Of a DNA stretch of 64,000 nucleotides, positions 22,641 to 34,280 are shown in pieces (within the stretch, counting starts at the first letter, position 1; each line of letters opens with the position of its first letter). The notes under the pieces were generated by a model. The model was not told the origin of the DNA, searched no databases, and saw nothing but the letters and a program-made list of their open reading frames with translations. The stretch comes from Branchinecta lynchi. Its lineage: Eukaryota > Arthropoda > Branchiopoda > Anostraca > Branchinectidae. The position numbers were made by a program, and so were the translations under genes. The DNA is taken from positions 15,032,202-15,096,201 of the forward strand of contig JAKZAP010000018.1 of the NCBI GenBank assembly GCA_023053575.1, in the 5' to 3' direction.

Positions 22641-24094
22641 AAACCTCATGCCTCAAACGACCCAATTAGAATCTGGACTGGATCCGGTGACTTTTTGGCG
22701 GAGCTGGAAGGGGGAACCGGAAATCTTGGGAAACGCTATGAGTGGAGGGATGGTGATAAAACTTGGTGGGAAGAGCAAGCACAAGTCCTAAATATATCAT
22801 TACATATCCGAACCGGATTCGGGCACTGTGTGGGGGGGGGGATTCTGGTGATCCCGCGAGTGCGGTAGTTCCTGATGTACTAAGACGATGAAAATGGGCT
22901 GGCGTATCAAGGACTCGAACATACTAACTTGAAAATAGTCGTTTGCATGATCTGACATCGTGGGGGGAGTGGAAGGGATGGGGAATCCGGAATCTAGTGG
23001 CATTCATAACTTGAGCAGGCGATCCGATTTCAATTTAACTTGGCAAGTGTAAAGAGGTGTTATCTCCGATGATCCATGTTCAGATTGGACCGAATCCGAT
23101 ACTTGTGGCGGGGGGGGGGGGGGGGGGGGGGGGCTGAAGGAGCACCGGAATGTTCGTGAAACGCTTAGCGTCGAGGGACTGGGATGGAATTTGGTTGGAA
23201 GGACAAGCATAAGTACTACATACGTTCTGGACAGAACTATACCATACCGGGGCTCTTTTGGGGGGAGTTTCCCAGAATTCCGGTGATCGCGAATTAGGAT
23301 ACTTCCACATGTGCTAAGGACGCTGAAACTTGGTAGGCATGTTAGTGACATGCACAAAAACCAAACGTATGGACCGAATGTGATGCAACTTGGACAGTAC
23401 CGATTTTATGTGGCCTCACCTGTCATTTGCGGTTCGGACCGGATCCGGCCAGGGAAGGAGGAGGATGAACCGAAAACCGGAAATTTGCAGATATGCTCCG
23501 ACTGGAGTCAAACCTGAAGTGCGGGAGGACGAGATGTCAGAGATAGAGATGTGTCCTAGTCGTATTTGGCCACACTGTGGTGAGTCGGAGGGAGAGTCCT
23601 GGAAATTTTGTGGCTCTCATAGGGGTCAAACCAGTGGAGTGATTTGAATGAAACTTGAAAAGTAGAGAGTGAAATATGTTATATAGGGCAAATCGACCTA
23701 GATGACATATTTTAGGGTCTATACGGGATCTGCACACGTTGGGGGGGGGGGGGGTAGGGGGTACCGAAGTTTGGCGAAAAATGCTCAGCCTCGAGCGAAA
23801 CTTGATAGCCGGTAAGAGAAGATGCTTTAGATGATCAGTTTATGTGTCTGAGCTGGATTCGGCCGCGGTAGGGGGAGTTTGAGGGGAGGAGTAACGGAAA
23901 TATTGTGCCCTGACATTTGTTCTAGATCTCCCGAGGCGATTCTGGAAATACTCAGACTCGAGTGAAACTAATATCCTATCTCTAGATCCGATCCGATCCT
24001 AGGAGGTTGAAGGGGGTATTTTGTGACGTTTTCATCTACATTCTTGCCAGACCTACTCGTAACAAGTACCATATGAGCTCTTAGCTCTTGTTTT
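22641..24094 (-). mobile_element. Family C copy, tail-to-tail with the previous one
   Basis: It begins right after the 3' hairpin of the 18934-22640 copy and ends in AACAAGTACCATATGAGCTC ... GCTCTTGTT. Poly-G tracts lie at about 22830, 23109-23132 and 23740-23753. Confidence 0.75.
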
Positions 24095-24599
24095 ATTAAA
24101 AAATTAAAGAACAAAAACAGGTCCAGACCCAGAGAAAACAGATTCGTAATGCATGGGAGGAAAAATTTCTTTAAGCAATTACAGCATTTACAATACAGTA
24201 AACGCCACTCAGACATTTTAGACATTAGACATTTCATCAAAAAAACATATAAATTAAACAAACGATTCACCATTAACGGCCACTTTTAAGACAAAAGAAT
24301 CCTGATTGTGGCCGCAATTCTAACCACCATGAATCCGCTAAATCATTCCTTCATTAAATCCATACTTTCGGAAGTGTGCGTGTTTTCCCGTCAAGGTCCC
24401 CTCCCCAACACCACCGGGGCATGCGTCCGGCGAAACCAACAATAAAAATAAAAAGACCCGAGGAAAAGTTGCATCTCTTTGCCCCCAGCAACCATCCGAC
24501 GACGCGATTTCTTCAAGAAAGACCAAGAGCTGAGCAGCGCGCATTTACGGCAGGGCAAATGCGCGGTTTCCAGACGACACGAATTCGGTCAGGTTCATG

Positions 24600-25077
24600 A
24601 ATGTATTTGAGGCTAAATACATCGAAAATGTCTTCGAGATCCCCGAAAGGTATTCGAGAATTCCTTAAATGTCTTCGAGGAATCGGTGTTGGTATTCGAG
24701 AATCGACGAGAAGTTTTCGAGATTTTTCTTCGAAAACTACTAAAAGTATTTGAGAAAAGACAAAAAGCCTTAGAGAATGACGACAAAAATAAATAAGAAT
24801 TAAATTAATAAAATTCTCGAACACATCTTGTCATTCTCGAATTCATTTGTGTCATTATCGAATACTTAATTTCAATTTGAATACCAAATACTTTAAAACA
24901 TTCTCAAACAACTTTATCTTTTCTCGAATACTTTTTGTGGTTTCTCGAACACTTTAAACAAATCTCGATTACTTTTTATCGATTCTCGAGTACAAACACC
25001 ATTCTTCGAAGAGATTTGAGGGATTCTCGAATACATTTTCAGCGTAATTAGCTGGTAATTAGCCTCAAATCCATTCC
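24600..25077. mobile_element. MITE K, CTCGAATAC-rich foldback
   Basis: The ends TTTGAGGCTAA (about 24607) and TTAGCCTCAAA (about 25059) are inverted. TATTCGAGAA is repeated in the left half and TTCTCGAATAC in the right half, so the whole element can fold. Confidence 0.6.
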
Positions 25078-26120
25078 ATACCGGCGACACGAAACTCGCC
25101 TTCTGTTAGAACCAAGCTTTTCGAGGGCGCGACCTCAAAAGTGCCCAAGGGCAGGAAATGATGGAGGGTAAAAGGATAATCAATATGATGCCCATGATGA
25201 AGATAACGAAGGTTTTATAACGCGAAAGACCGTAATAGGCAGTCGAAAATAAAAGATGAGACTGGATGGTCAGCTATCAAGCTACTTTGGCGACATCGAC
25301 CAATCGGCGTTGGCAGGGCGATTCGAAAACCGGACACCGGAACCTCAACTGCCATGGGTCCGGGGGTCATTTTAATAAATTAACATCGAGCGAATAGTCA
25401 CTCTCCCAAGCCGTGTACACCGGACCGGTGCCGGGAACCAGTGTACAAAGGGTGCCGGAAAGTGAAATGAATATCTCACTCCATGAATATTACATGTATG
25501 ATTTAAATATCAGACGCACGTAGCGAGTCCCTGTCCAACCGTCTCGATAACGCTCAAAAGTGGAACGAAGTGGTCCGAGATCTCTGGTCCGGTTTTCGAG
25601 AGAGCCCGTTGCACTCAACTTGGGATTATCGATTTCTCGATAGTCGCAAAAACATCTCTGGTGAAAACCTGATTAACCGTATCGGTTGATCGGTCGGTCG
25701 ACAGTCGACTGCCTACCGAGCGGAGACGTCTCCAGTTCTCACGAGCCCGAGTCTCCGACCGAACTACTTCCGATTAATCTCTTCCTCTGCGGTTTCTAGA
25801 TACTAGTACCTATTCTCGACAAAAGCTGATGCAAAATAACGGGTGATTTACCGGCTTTGCCGACCCAGCAGTTTACTTGTTCGGCGCCTTAAACAAAAAA
25901 GACGAACTATAAGCTTCTTAATACATATTTAAAATCAATTCTTTCCGCTACTGAGTACCGTAAAAAGCAGATTAACCAACCGAGACTGATGCGGGGGCAC
26001 GACAAAGACCTTCTAGTAGTTTGGTACTGTAGAGGCACGACAAGAGAGTCTACATGAATACGCACGGCTTCCATTGGCCCACCGTTCTGTAGCGGAAGAA
26101 ATAATAGAAATATTAGGCCT
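25078..26120. other. CpG-dense single-copy region in an ATG16 intron
   Basis: No exon was recognised. The stretch is visibly richer in CG dinucleotides than its surroundings and contains compact inverted motifs (TGTACACCGGACCGGTG, GGTCGACAGTCGACTGCC, ATCGATTTCTCGAT). It could be a promoter or enhancer, or an older unidentified element. Confidence 0.4.
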
Positions 26121-26129
26121 AAGCCTAAT

Positions 26130-26452
26130 ACTGGAGGCTTAAGCTGGAGAGCAGCAACGCCCTCGCCTCACCCCATTACAAACAAGACAAGAAACTAATC
26201 GAAGGTGTCCAGAGGCGTGCAACAAAATCCATGCTAGGCCTTAGAGCACTACCCTACTAACATCGACTGCAGAAACAGAAGATCTCGACACTTACTTACT
26301 GGCGGAAGAGAGGGGACATGCTAATAGTCTACAGAATCCTCAACTGTAATTGTCTCCCCTCCCTCTTCGCCCCACTCACGGATAGTGGGCCACTCCCGGA
26401 AACTGTCCAGAAGGTCCTACACCTCTCGTGTTCGACAGCACTTCTTCAGTAA
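26130..26452 (+). pseudogene. LINE reverse-transcriptase C-terminal relic, 5' part
   Basis: From 26186 the frame reads DKKLIEGVQRRATKSMLGLR then ALPY, a stop, and HRLQKQKISTLTYWRKRGDM then LIVYRIL. It continues in another frame as RGHSRKLSRRSYTSRVRQHF. LE.VQRRATK...L..L.Y..RL....L.TL..RR.RGDMI.VY is the canonical C-terminal block of CR1/jockey-like ORF2. It has one nonsense codon and one frameshift. It is cut at 26453 by family A. Confidence 0.8.
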
Positions 26453-27262
26453 CAAGACCAAAGGTTTCGATGGGATCCCAAAAATTCAATATCTGATCCA
26501 GACAACTGGGTCTTGTCTTAGCCAGATCGAGTCATCGCCAGACTCCTTGAACATTTTTACAATTAACATTCAGAAACAGATTAAGGCCAAATAGCTAATC
26601 ATCTGAGAAAAACTTCCTGCCACTACCGCCAATTTCCCGATGAGGCCAAACTCCAGAACTAATAGTCCGGCGAAAAAAAGAAAGCTCAAAAATAAACTCA
26701 GAGTATCTTCTTTCCCCAATAATGAACATCTAATCAACTTCAAATAAAATTCAACTTATAACAAATTTTCCGACTCCAGCCGGATTCCGGTCGAACTATA
26801 TGTCCGGGTAAAATATGATTGTCACACACGGATTCAGCATCTCTTCTTACCCCTAAATCGGTTATCTAATCAACTAGAAATAAAACTTCAACTTCTACCA
26901 ATTTTCCGGTTTTGGCTGGAATCCGGGCCGGTTTTGGCCGGATTCCGGATAAAATGGTTTTGACCATCGTGTTCAGCATGTCTTCTTACCCCATAATCGA
27001 CTATCACAGTAGCTGTTTAAAAATATTTTGTTTGCCCCTTAATTTGAAACCCCTCCCCCACCCCTAAATGTCAGGCTACAAAGCCCATCTACGAACTTGA
27101 CTGGTCCGACGACCCAACGAATCCTCACATCAAGTTTCATCAACATATCTCATTCCCTTCGAGAGTTATCGTGCTTACAGACGGACGGACAGACGGACGG
27201 ACGGACAGACGGACAACTTTTCGATGTCATAGGTATCCCTCTACGTTTTGGGATCCCAAAAA
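26453..27262 (-). mobile_element. Family A copy inserted in a LINE relic
   Basis: CAAGACCAAAGGTTTCGATG to CTACGTTTTGGGATCCCAAA. The internal region is shortened to about one unit, and the CCGT tract lies at about 27178-27214. Confidence 0.85.
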
Positions 27263-27445
27263 CCAACTGTCACCAGCGAAACACCCGAAGGTTTCTAAAA
27301 GCGACTCGGGCAGACACGGGCAGCCCTGGAAAAGGTGCGCCCCGGAAGCAGCAACCAGATCATAGCACCATCATCATCCGCATGCTACTCATCGGGATAC
27401 AAGATCCTTATTGCTTGCAAGTTCGGTTTACGGTAATTTAAGGTA
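27263..27445 (+). pseudogene. LINE relic, 3' continuation
   Basis: After the A insertion the sequence resumes with a frame reading NCHQRNTRRFLKATRADTGS. That fits the end of the same LINE ORF, where the V..FK..LD region normally follows FFS.R. The join is inference. Confidence 0.45.
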
Positions 27446-27704
27446 ATTACACTGTCAGAAGCTTGATAACAGTTAACACAAAGCTGGAATTTCCCTGGTA
27501 TTTATCGTCGACGGTGCCTAATATTTGTTGGTGAAGGGGTCCCATCTTTTTTCTGAAGTCCGCAGACCATCTTGCCTTTCCCTCTGGAATAGGACCTTAG
27601 AGTCCCAGAACCATCTTCTGGCTGTTTACTCTGGCCTGCACATGCGGCTATCTTATTAGTATAAGGATTCAGTAAATTCTATCAAGATGCACTACGTCTT
27701 TAAG

Positions 27705-28170
27705 GATAAAGTGCAGGATTAGATACTTACTTGACACTGCAAAACGGATACCTGAGCTACATTTTATTAGAGCTATATTTCGGCCCTTCTTGGCAAGTTC
27801 AAGTTCAATCGGTACATTAACAAATAACAAGATAAATCACACATAATGAAAACACTCTGTCCATCCTGCAATTTAATCCTTACTCGGACAAGCGTTTAAC
27901 AGTGTGGACAACGAGAACCACCATCTTTACATTTTAAACATGATACGCAGAGTGGTCAGTGCTCCTACTCTCAGACAAAACCTTACCAGCAACCAAGGGT
28001 CCTCTTCAGGCTCAAGCTGGAAAATGAAATTGTGGAAGCCTGACGAGGACCGTTGCCAAGAAGGGCTGGAATACAGCTCTAATAAAGTCTTGCCAATGTA
28101 TCTGTTTTGCAGTGTCAAACATGATTCGAAATCAGCTTGGGCTGAAGGAAAATGTAATAGATACCCTATT
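27705..28170. mobile_element. Family B inverted pair
   Basis: A minus-strand B piece lies at 27705-27800 (ATTTCGGCCCTTCTTGGCAA). A plus-strand piece lies at 27998-28170 (GCCTGACGAGGACCGTTGCC, CAGCTTGGGCTGAAGGAA). Anonymous sequence separates them. Confidence 0.6.
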
Positions 28171-28266
28171 ATTCCTTAAACAGTTCTTAGATCGTGGGCT
28201 AAAACCCAAAGCGAGAAGTGTGGGAAAAAATTCTCAGATCGAAAACCTGAGCGATACGGTTCTTAC

Positions 28267-28440
28267 CTTTCGAGACGTCAAGTGATGTCACCCTTCCGGC
28301 CAAATGAATGTCACTGTGACTCTGGTCAGTCCGCTCGTCCCAGAAGCGGACACTTTTGTCAAAATGTCCAGAAACGATTGTTCCTCCGACAAGAGTGACA
28401 ATGTCGTTGCAGCTGGAACCGGCGAATTTGGTGCTGATGC
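28267..28440 (-). CDS. ATG16L1: ATG16 (ATG16L1-like) WD40 exon b
   Basis: This exon encodes 57 full codons and splices in phase to exon a (T plus GC gives Cys) and to exon c (G plus AT gives Asp). Its peptide includes AGSSCNDIVTLVGGTIVSG, HFDKSVRFWDERTDQ and GRVTSLDV. The block SSCNDIV...SGHFDK..RFWD is diagnostic for ATG16 rather than a generic WD40 protein. The acceptor is TTCGTTCCAG and the donor is GTAAGAA. The 5.5-kb intron toward exon a holds LINE-like, C, L-element and other repeat insertions. The low-coordinate edge may be off by one base. Confidence 0.9.
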
Positions 28441-28519
28441 CTGGAACGAAAGGGTTTGATTAGAGAGGCATGTTTTGTCGTTCGTGATGGTATTTAGGTC
28501 CCACAAATTTCTAGAGCGT

Positions 28520-29915
28520 GACTAGTGCCACTAGTTTACTGGGCACTTGTGGACTCTTGTCGTAGCCAAGAAGGAGGCACGGGCACCGTACGCCTTGCAA
28601 CACAAGTGAGCCCCCTCGGTTGCACCGCCATGTAACGATGGTATGTTGTATAGCCCGCGATTCATGAGCTGGCGTGCTTCCAGATAGACTAGGGGACGAA
28701 AATGACCCCTTACTCACCTTCCCTTGACATTTCTGGATATATTGGTCAAAGCTATTTTGATGTAAAATCTGGCTGGGTTCCGTCTAAAAAAAAAGGCGAC
28801 CTTCTGGGTAACTGGCGGAAACCTCCCCGGTATACACACACACGGCAAAATAAACGCTGGTACCAAAAATCTACTTGCGGAAAATACCCCGGCGAACCCC
28901 CCCCCCCCCCTTCCAGCAAATTTTCAGTTCCCGAAATAACTTTAAAGTTGGAGATACTGCACAGAAAACTCTCCGGTACGGCTTATGCGCGCCTATCCCC
29001 TCGCCACCGTCTTATCCGTTTCTTTCGTTGATTTTGTGTATATTTCGTTTTCTTTTTTTTGTGTTTCTTTACTTATTCCCACTCTACCATATTTACTTCA
29101 TGTATTGTGTGGGTGATAAATAAATTAAATTTATAAAATAGTGTTACAAAAACAGGATTCAAGACATTTAAGATTTCTGTTAAATCTTCCGATTTTCAAG
29201 AATCTTCCTCCATCCACAAAACAAAGCGACATTTCGATAAACCAAGCAAGAAATTCCGTGCGAGATTCTCGCCATCATGGTCTCGAAACACCTAAGATGG
29301 AACAAAAAGGTTTTGGTGACAGTTCCTAATCTCGATCTTTTGAAATCCCAAGATCGCAACGGAACTAAGAGCGACGGTAAGACAGGCTGCACCTGTTTAG
29401 CCGCGCAAGGGATCAGCAGCGCATGAAGTTTTCTCCATTTCTTGCTAATTAGTCTGCCCAATTACGTAGTTTCATCTCATCATTTAATTCTGGTTAATCT
29501 TGTAAGTGTATTAGTTAATTTGTTTCGTGTCTGTGTATATTTCGTAAATTTGTATTCCACTTCTAGCTCATGGCTATTTGGATTAAACTTGTTTGATTGG
29601 TTGATTGAATGGATAACTCTTTCAGTTTCTCACTCCATAGACAAGGATCAGATATGGAGTAATGGATGATTTTTGTTCTTTCTTTTTGATAAATCCTCTT
29701 CTTGAAAAGAAAGATCTTAGGTCTCTCCGAAAAAATTTCTTTCGTTACACTTCTTCCCCCCCCCCCCCCTCCTTCGGCATCTGAACATAATTATTTTTCG
29801 AGATATACACAGAAATCTTTCGGGATCAGCCAATTCCCTTTTTTCTCCAAACCACCCCGTTTGCGGGTTAGTTACGTTTAAGTTAGCCATGTTTGCGTAT
29901 TAGTTTGTTTGTAAT
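28520..29915. other. Unassigned ATG16 intron sequence
   Basis: No exon was recognised. It contains poly-C runs (about 28898, 29756), a LINE-like AT-rich 3' end at about 29040-29140 (TAAATAAATTAAATTTATAA) and a second AT-rich stretch at 29470-29690. Confidence 0.35.
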
Positions 29916-31430
29916 TTCTATGGCACTTGCAGCCTCTGGCTCAAGTGCCATACACCGATCGCAATTCTATCTGTCGGTCTGTCCGTCGGTCCGTTTTTTT
30001 TTTTTTTTTCACACTTTTTCGAGTTGAGTACTTCCAGATGTGCTGGGACAATCAAACTTGGCAGGCATGTCAGGGACCCGTTCAAACTGACTTTAAAATA
30101 AAAATTTTGTCGATCTGATAATCGCGGCGGGAGTGGAGGGAGGGGAATCCGGAATACTGAGTCATGCGTAACTTTGGAATGGGTGATCGGATCGAGTGCA
30201 TTTTAATAATTGAATTTCTCTGGTGATCTTTTCATATCCGGACCGGATCCGATAACTATTGGGAAGGGGGGGATACGTGATCCACTTGGACTGGAGATAT
30301 CGGGATGGAACTTTGTGGGAATAACAAACAGATGCTCTGGATAAATCATTTACAGAACCGGATTGGGGGGGGGGGGGGGTATTCCGGTGATTGCGGTTTT
30401 GGGGATTTTCACGACAAACTTGGCAGAGATAGCAGGGACCCGATCAAACTGACTTGGAACTAAAAATATCTTGATCCGATAATCGTGGGGGGAGTGGAGG
30501 GAGGGGGAAACCGAAATATTGAGTCATACGCAACTTTGGAACTGGTGATCTGATTCGAGTGAAAATTAGTGACCAAACTAACTCTATTTCTCGATCCGGC
30601 CATCTGGGGGGGGGGGGGCTAAGGGCAGGGGAATCCCGAAAATTGAGTAGTGTGTAACTTTCGAACGGGCTGTCGGATTGGAATGAAACTTAAGTGAATA
30701 GATGAGATATCTCTGATGTCCCATTTGAAGTTCAGACCGGGTTCGACAGCTATCGGGGAGTCGGGGGGGGGGGGGGGACCGGAAATCTCGAGAAACGGTT
30801 AGAATGGAGGGATCGGAGTGAAACTTGTTGGGAGAACAACCATCTGCTCCACGCAAATCATTTACATAACTGAACTGGATCCGGACGGGGGGTCCCGGAA
30901 TTCCGTTGATGGCAGTTTTGGGGATTTTCACGACGAAACTTGGCAGGCATATCAGGGACCCCATCAAAGTGACTTGGAAATAAAATTTCCTCAATATGAT
31001 AATCTTGGGGGGGGGGAGGAGGGGACCGGAATATTGAGTTATGCGTAACTTCGGAATAGGTGATCGGATTCGAGTGAAATTTATAACTGAACAGGGGACA
31101 TTTCTCTGGTGATCTTCTTCATTTCCGACCGGATCCGACAACTATTGGGGGGGGGGGGGGGGTGACAGAGAATACTTGACCTGCTTGGACTGGAGATTGG
31201 GATGGAACTTTGCGGGAATAACAAACAGATGATCTGGATAAATCATTTACATAACTGGATTGGCTCGTTCTCTGTGGGTGGAGTTGGAGGGGGGGGGGGG
31301 GTCTGGAATTCCGGTGATCGCCAGTTAAGGTACTTCCAGACGTGCCAGGACGATGAAACTTCGCTGGAATATTAGAGATTCAACAAGATTTGCTTAGAAA
31401 TCACTACTTCCCAAATCTGATTATTCCTTA
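29916..31430 (-). mobile_element. Family C copy with long units
   Basis: It starts with the 3' hairpin in reverse (TATGGCACTTGCAGCCTCTG...CAAGTGCCATA) and a CTGTCGGTCTGTCCGTCGGT tract. CTTGGCAG..AT..CAGGGACCC recurs at about 30056, 30419 and 30939, marking units of about 360-520 bp. Poly-G tracts lie at about 30366, 30607, 30765, 31007, 31147 and 31291. Confidence 0.7.
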
Positions 31431-31556
31431 AAGTACCAATCTTGACAGCAAAGTAAGAGAAATGCTTTTAAGCAAAATATGCATTTTCATGATCCCCATC
31501 AGCCCATTATAATTTTTGCCTTAAGGGTTTTGCTTCCAAATTAAGTTCTCGCTCCC

Positions 31557-32232
31557 TTAAGGACGACTCAGACGGCGTTCGTAAAGTTTTTCGCAAAGTA
31601 CGCTCAGTAAAGTTTGTCGCCGCTCAGACGGGAATTTCACCTAGATAACATTACGAGAATTGTTTGTGGCAATTTGTTCTAGAAAAAAAAAAAATATATA
31701 ATTGTTTGTTATTTATAACACTAAAAGCCATAATGGGTCATGGTTAATATCCAGATACAGGAAAGGAACCCCCAGTAAATAAATTAAAATAATCCAATAA
31801 CGAAAATAATATAATTAAATAAATCAGTTCAAAACAATTTAATCAAATAAGTAAATCTTTTCCCAACTCACCTGACAAAAACCAACTAGAACAACAAATT
31901 CAAAAAAAAAAATAATATTTATAATTAATTATCCTTGCAAAATATTTGATTTCAAGTTATTTGACCTTATTATTATTATCATCATACGAACCTCTAAGAA
32001 TCATCATCTCATCCTTTTCATTCTCTTATTCCCCATGTACAAATACATTTTCATATCTTATCTCCGATCTCTTCTCCTATTGGTCAACCTTCCGAACTTA
32101 ACGAAAAAGTTAACTAAAGTCGAACTTCCTGCCTGCTTCCATAAAGTACTTTACGCGGGTTAGCGGAGCAACTTTACAAACTTTGCGAACGACTCTACGC
32201 ACTTTACGAACGCCGTCTGAGCCGGGCATTAG
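31557..32232. mobile_element. DNA transposon L with TTAA/TTAG flanks
   Basis: The left end TTAAGGACGACTCAGACGGC continues GTTCGTAAAGT. The right end ACTTTACGAACGCCGTCTGA continues GCCGGGCATTAG. The terminal inverted repeats are about 25 bp and contain CTCAGACGGCGTTCGTAAAGT. The AT-rich interior has no transposase. TTAA on the left and TTAG on the right would fit a piggyBac-type target, but this is unproven. Confidence 0.65.
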
Positions 32233-32234
32233 AG

Positions 32235-32450
32235 TGCGCATCCCGACGAAATTTATCTCAGAGTAGTAGTATGAAGTTGTATGAAAAAGTAGCACGGAGT
32301 ACCAACTGATGCTACTACATGCTTCTACTTCAAGGCAACCGTGCTACTGCATTCTACCGCATGCTACTGTTAGCAAGACTCGATGCTCCTGGAGCAAGAC
32401 AGGATGCTACTAGATACTACTACTTAAGGCTGGCCCAGCCTGAGGCACGT
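32235..32450. repeat. Degenerate GCTACT repeats
   Basis: ATGCTACT and its variants recur about eight times (about 32310-32430). No gene was seen. Confidence 0.4.
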
Positions 32451-32604
32451 TCAATGATTGTACTCTTTACTTTTACATATCACTAGATGCAACATTTTCG
32501 TACAACTATCATACAACTCGCAGGCTACAAACTTTTTGTAAAAGTTGCACTCAACAAACTTAACCGCAAAGTCGAAACTTACTTTTGATCAAACAATACA
32601 TCTT

Positions 32605-32645
32605 AACCCATGCTAGTGCCATATGAGCTTACGGCTCTTGTTTTT
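32605..32645 (-). repeat. Family C 5'-hairpin remnant
   Basis: TAGTGCCATATGAGCTTACG then GCTCTTGTTTTTTT is a lone, diverged C end. Confidence 0.5.
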
Positions 32646-33960
32646 TTAGTATTTACCTTTCTTTATTTTCGCTCCACTTCCCGTCCTTTTTGGAATTGTG
32701 GGTAATAAAGAAACTATTACTATTACTAGTATAGTTGGTACGATAAAACACAGAATCAAAACCATGAATTTTGATAATTAGGCTACTAGGCCACGAAATG
32801 AGAAAAAAAGACGGGAAGTGCGATGATTCTGATGGCAGCCGAAAAGTAGTGGTCACGCCGTTCGTCAATATACCGCTCAACAGGAGCAGAAGAAAGGAAG
32901 CTCAAGCACAAAACAATAGAACGTCCACGGTAGGGCGACACCGCACAGTAGGAGGTGTCAAGACTGGACAATGTCAATGCTCATTCCATTCACAAATTAC
33001 ATTTACGCCTTAATTTTTTCTTAACGAGTTGTTTTAGTTGGGTTTCTTCAAAGGTTGGGATTTCCACACGGCCGGCTACGGGTAGATTGAACAGTCTCAA
33101 ATACTGCCGATAACATAACCCTTACTCGGAGAAACTTTTTACAGTCACTAGCGCAACTCCCTCTCCTTTACTTGTTGACTCAATGATACTGTTACATCCA
33201 TGACACCAAAAACAAATTGCCCCTCCATAGGAACGCGTCGGGTGGAGATTCTCGGGTTCCTATACGCGGTATTTCGGCCCTACTTAGTGAGGGTCTTCGT
33301 CACCCCACAGCTAAAAATCCGAATCTGTGCTTCAGAAAGGGCTAGTTGTCAACAAAATAGCACCAGTACCATCAAATCTATGTAAACTGCTTCCAAGAGA
33401 AGCGTCACTTATTCATAATTTGATCCGATGTGTGCACGGCAGGAAAGGTTTAATATTTCGCCATATCCAGCAATCCAATTTTTTTTTGTTCAGCAATCCA
33501 ACCCGACTATTTTCTCAAAGTATACAATCATTATCAACACTTGTGACCTGCTTGTGACTGATATAGTAAAATAGATTGACAGTTAATGATTAGAAAATTT
33601 GCAATCTCATTCCCAAACACTGGAAGTTTTGCAAAATCTTTGTATTAGAAAAGGGAAAGATATTATTTTCTGTCCATTACCTTATGGATCTATATTTTAA
33701 TAGCTCTTTCTCACGAGATGATGATGACAATGAGACAATGGTTACTGTCAGAAACTAGTGCGCTGGAGGCGCTGAACTGGACTAAGGCAAATTCACTAAG
33801 CGGACCGAAGTGGTGGTTAAAAAGGATTAAGGCGTTAACAAGGGAAATCAAGAGAATGGTGCTAGGTGGACCACCCCATGAGGTCATCACTTCTAAGACG
33901 TCTGAGATGATTCGGCAGGGATTTTCCAACTGAAGAACTAAGCATCAGAATCCCACTTAC
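32646..33960. other. Unassigned sequence upstream of ATG16 exon a's donor
   Basis: No exon or RNA was recognised. A diverged minus-strand B core (TATTTCGGCCCTACTTAGTG) lies at about 33268-33300. Confidence 0.35.
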
Positions 33961-34081
33961 AGGACTTTCCTCGCAGATCCCAGATCCGTATTGTCCGGTC
34001 ATGGCTCCCTGTGACCACCTTGGTGGGTTCACCGAGGAAGCGAGCTGCCAGTACCTTGTTCGTGTGTCCAGTTAGTGTGTG
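33961..34081 (-). CDS. ATG16L1: ATG16 (ATG16L1-like) WD40 exon a
   Basis: This internal exon of an autophagy-related ATG16 protein encodes 40 codons plus one base. Its peptide starts [15 protein letters not shown] and contains [17 protein letters not shown], which matches the ATG16L1 propeller blade that reads HTLTGH...GSHDRT..(L)WDLRSK.C in vertebrates. On the minus strand the acceptor is CTTTCAG before 34081 and the donor is GTAAGTGGG after 33961. The exon starts in phase 0 and ends in phase 1. In known biology ATG16 scaffolds the ATG12-ATG5 conjugate that lipidates LC3/ATG8, and its C-terminal WD40 propeller binds cargo or receptors and is needed for non-canonical lipidation. The preceding WD exons and the N-terminal coiled coil should lie at higher coordinates, but I did not find them. 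Confidence 0.88.
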
Positions 34082-34280
34082 CTGAAAGAGAAGGTGTCCC
34101 TTTAATCAGAGCAAGAGCCCATAAGCCTGTTTAAGGTTTAAGGTAATACGTCCAAATGTAACTGTGAAGGTTAAAATAGGATAAAAGGATAAGCTGAACA
34201 AAAAATATAATTTCGGCTTCTAGATATGGACATCCCGGTTCCTATACTTTTAACCAGTCCATTCGACTTATCGTTACATC

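Noticed and set aside
23004..23357. Proline-rich ORFs in family C
   Set aside because: Translation of poly-C tracts in repeat units; similar frames appear in every C copy.
32653..32977. Minus-strand LLLLLSG...TNG frame as the start of a LINE endonuclease ORF
   Set aside because: The expected SGD(I/V)..NPGP motif is not present and the frame does not extend.
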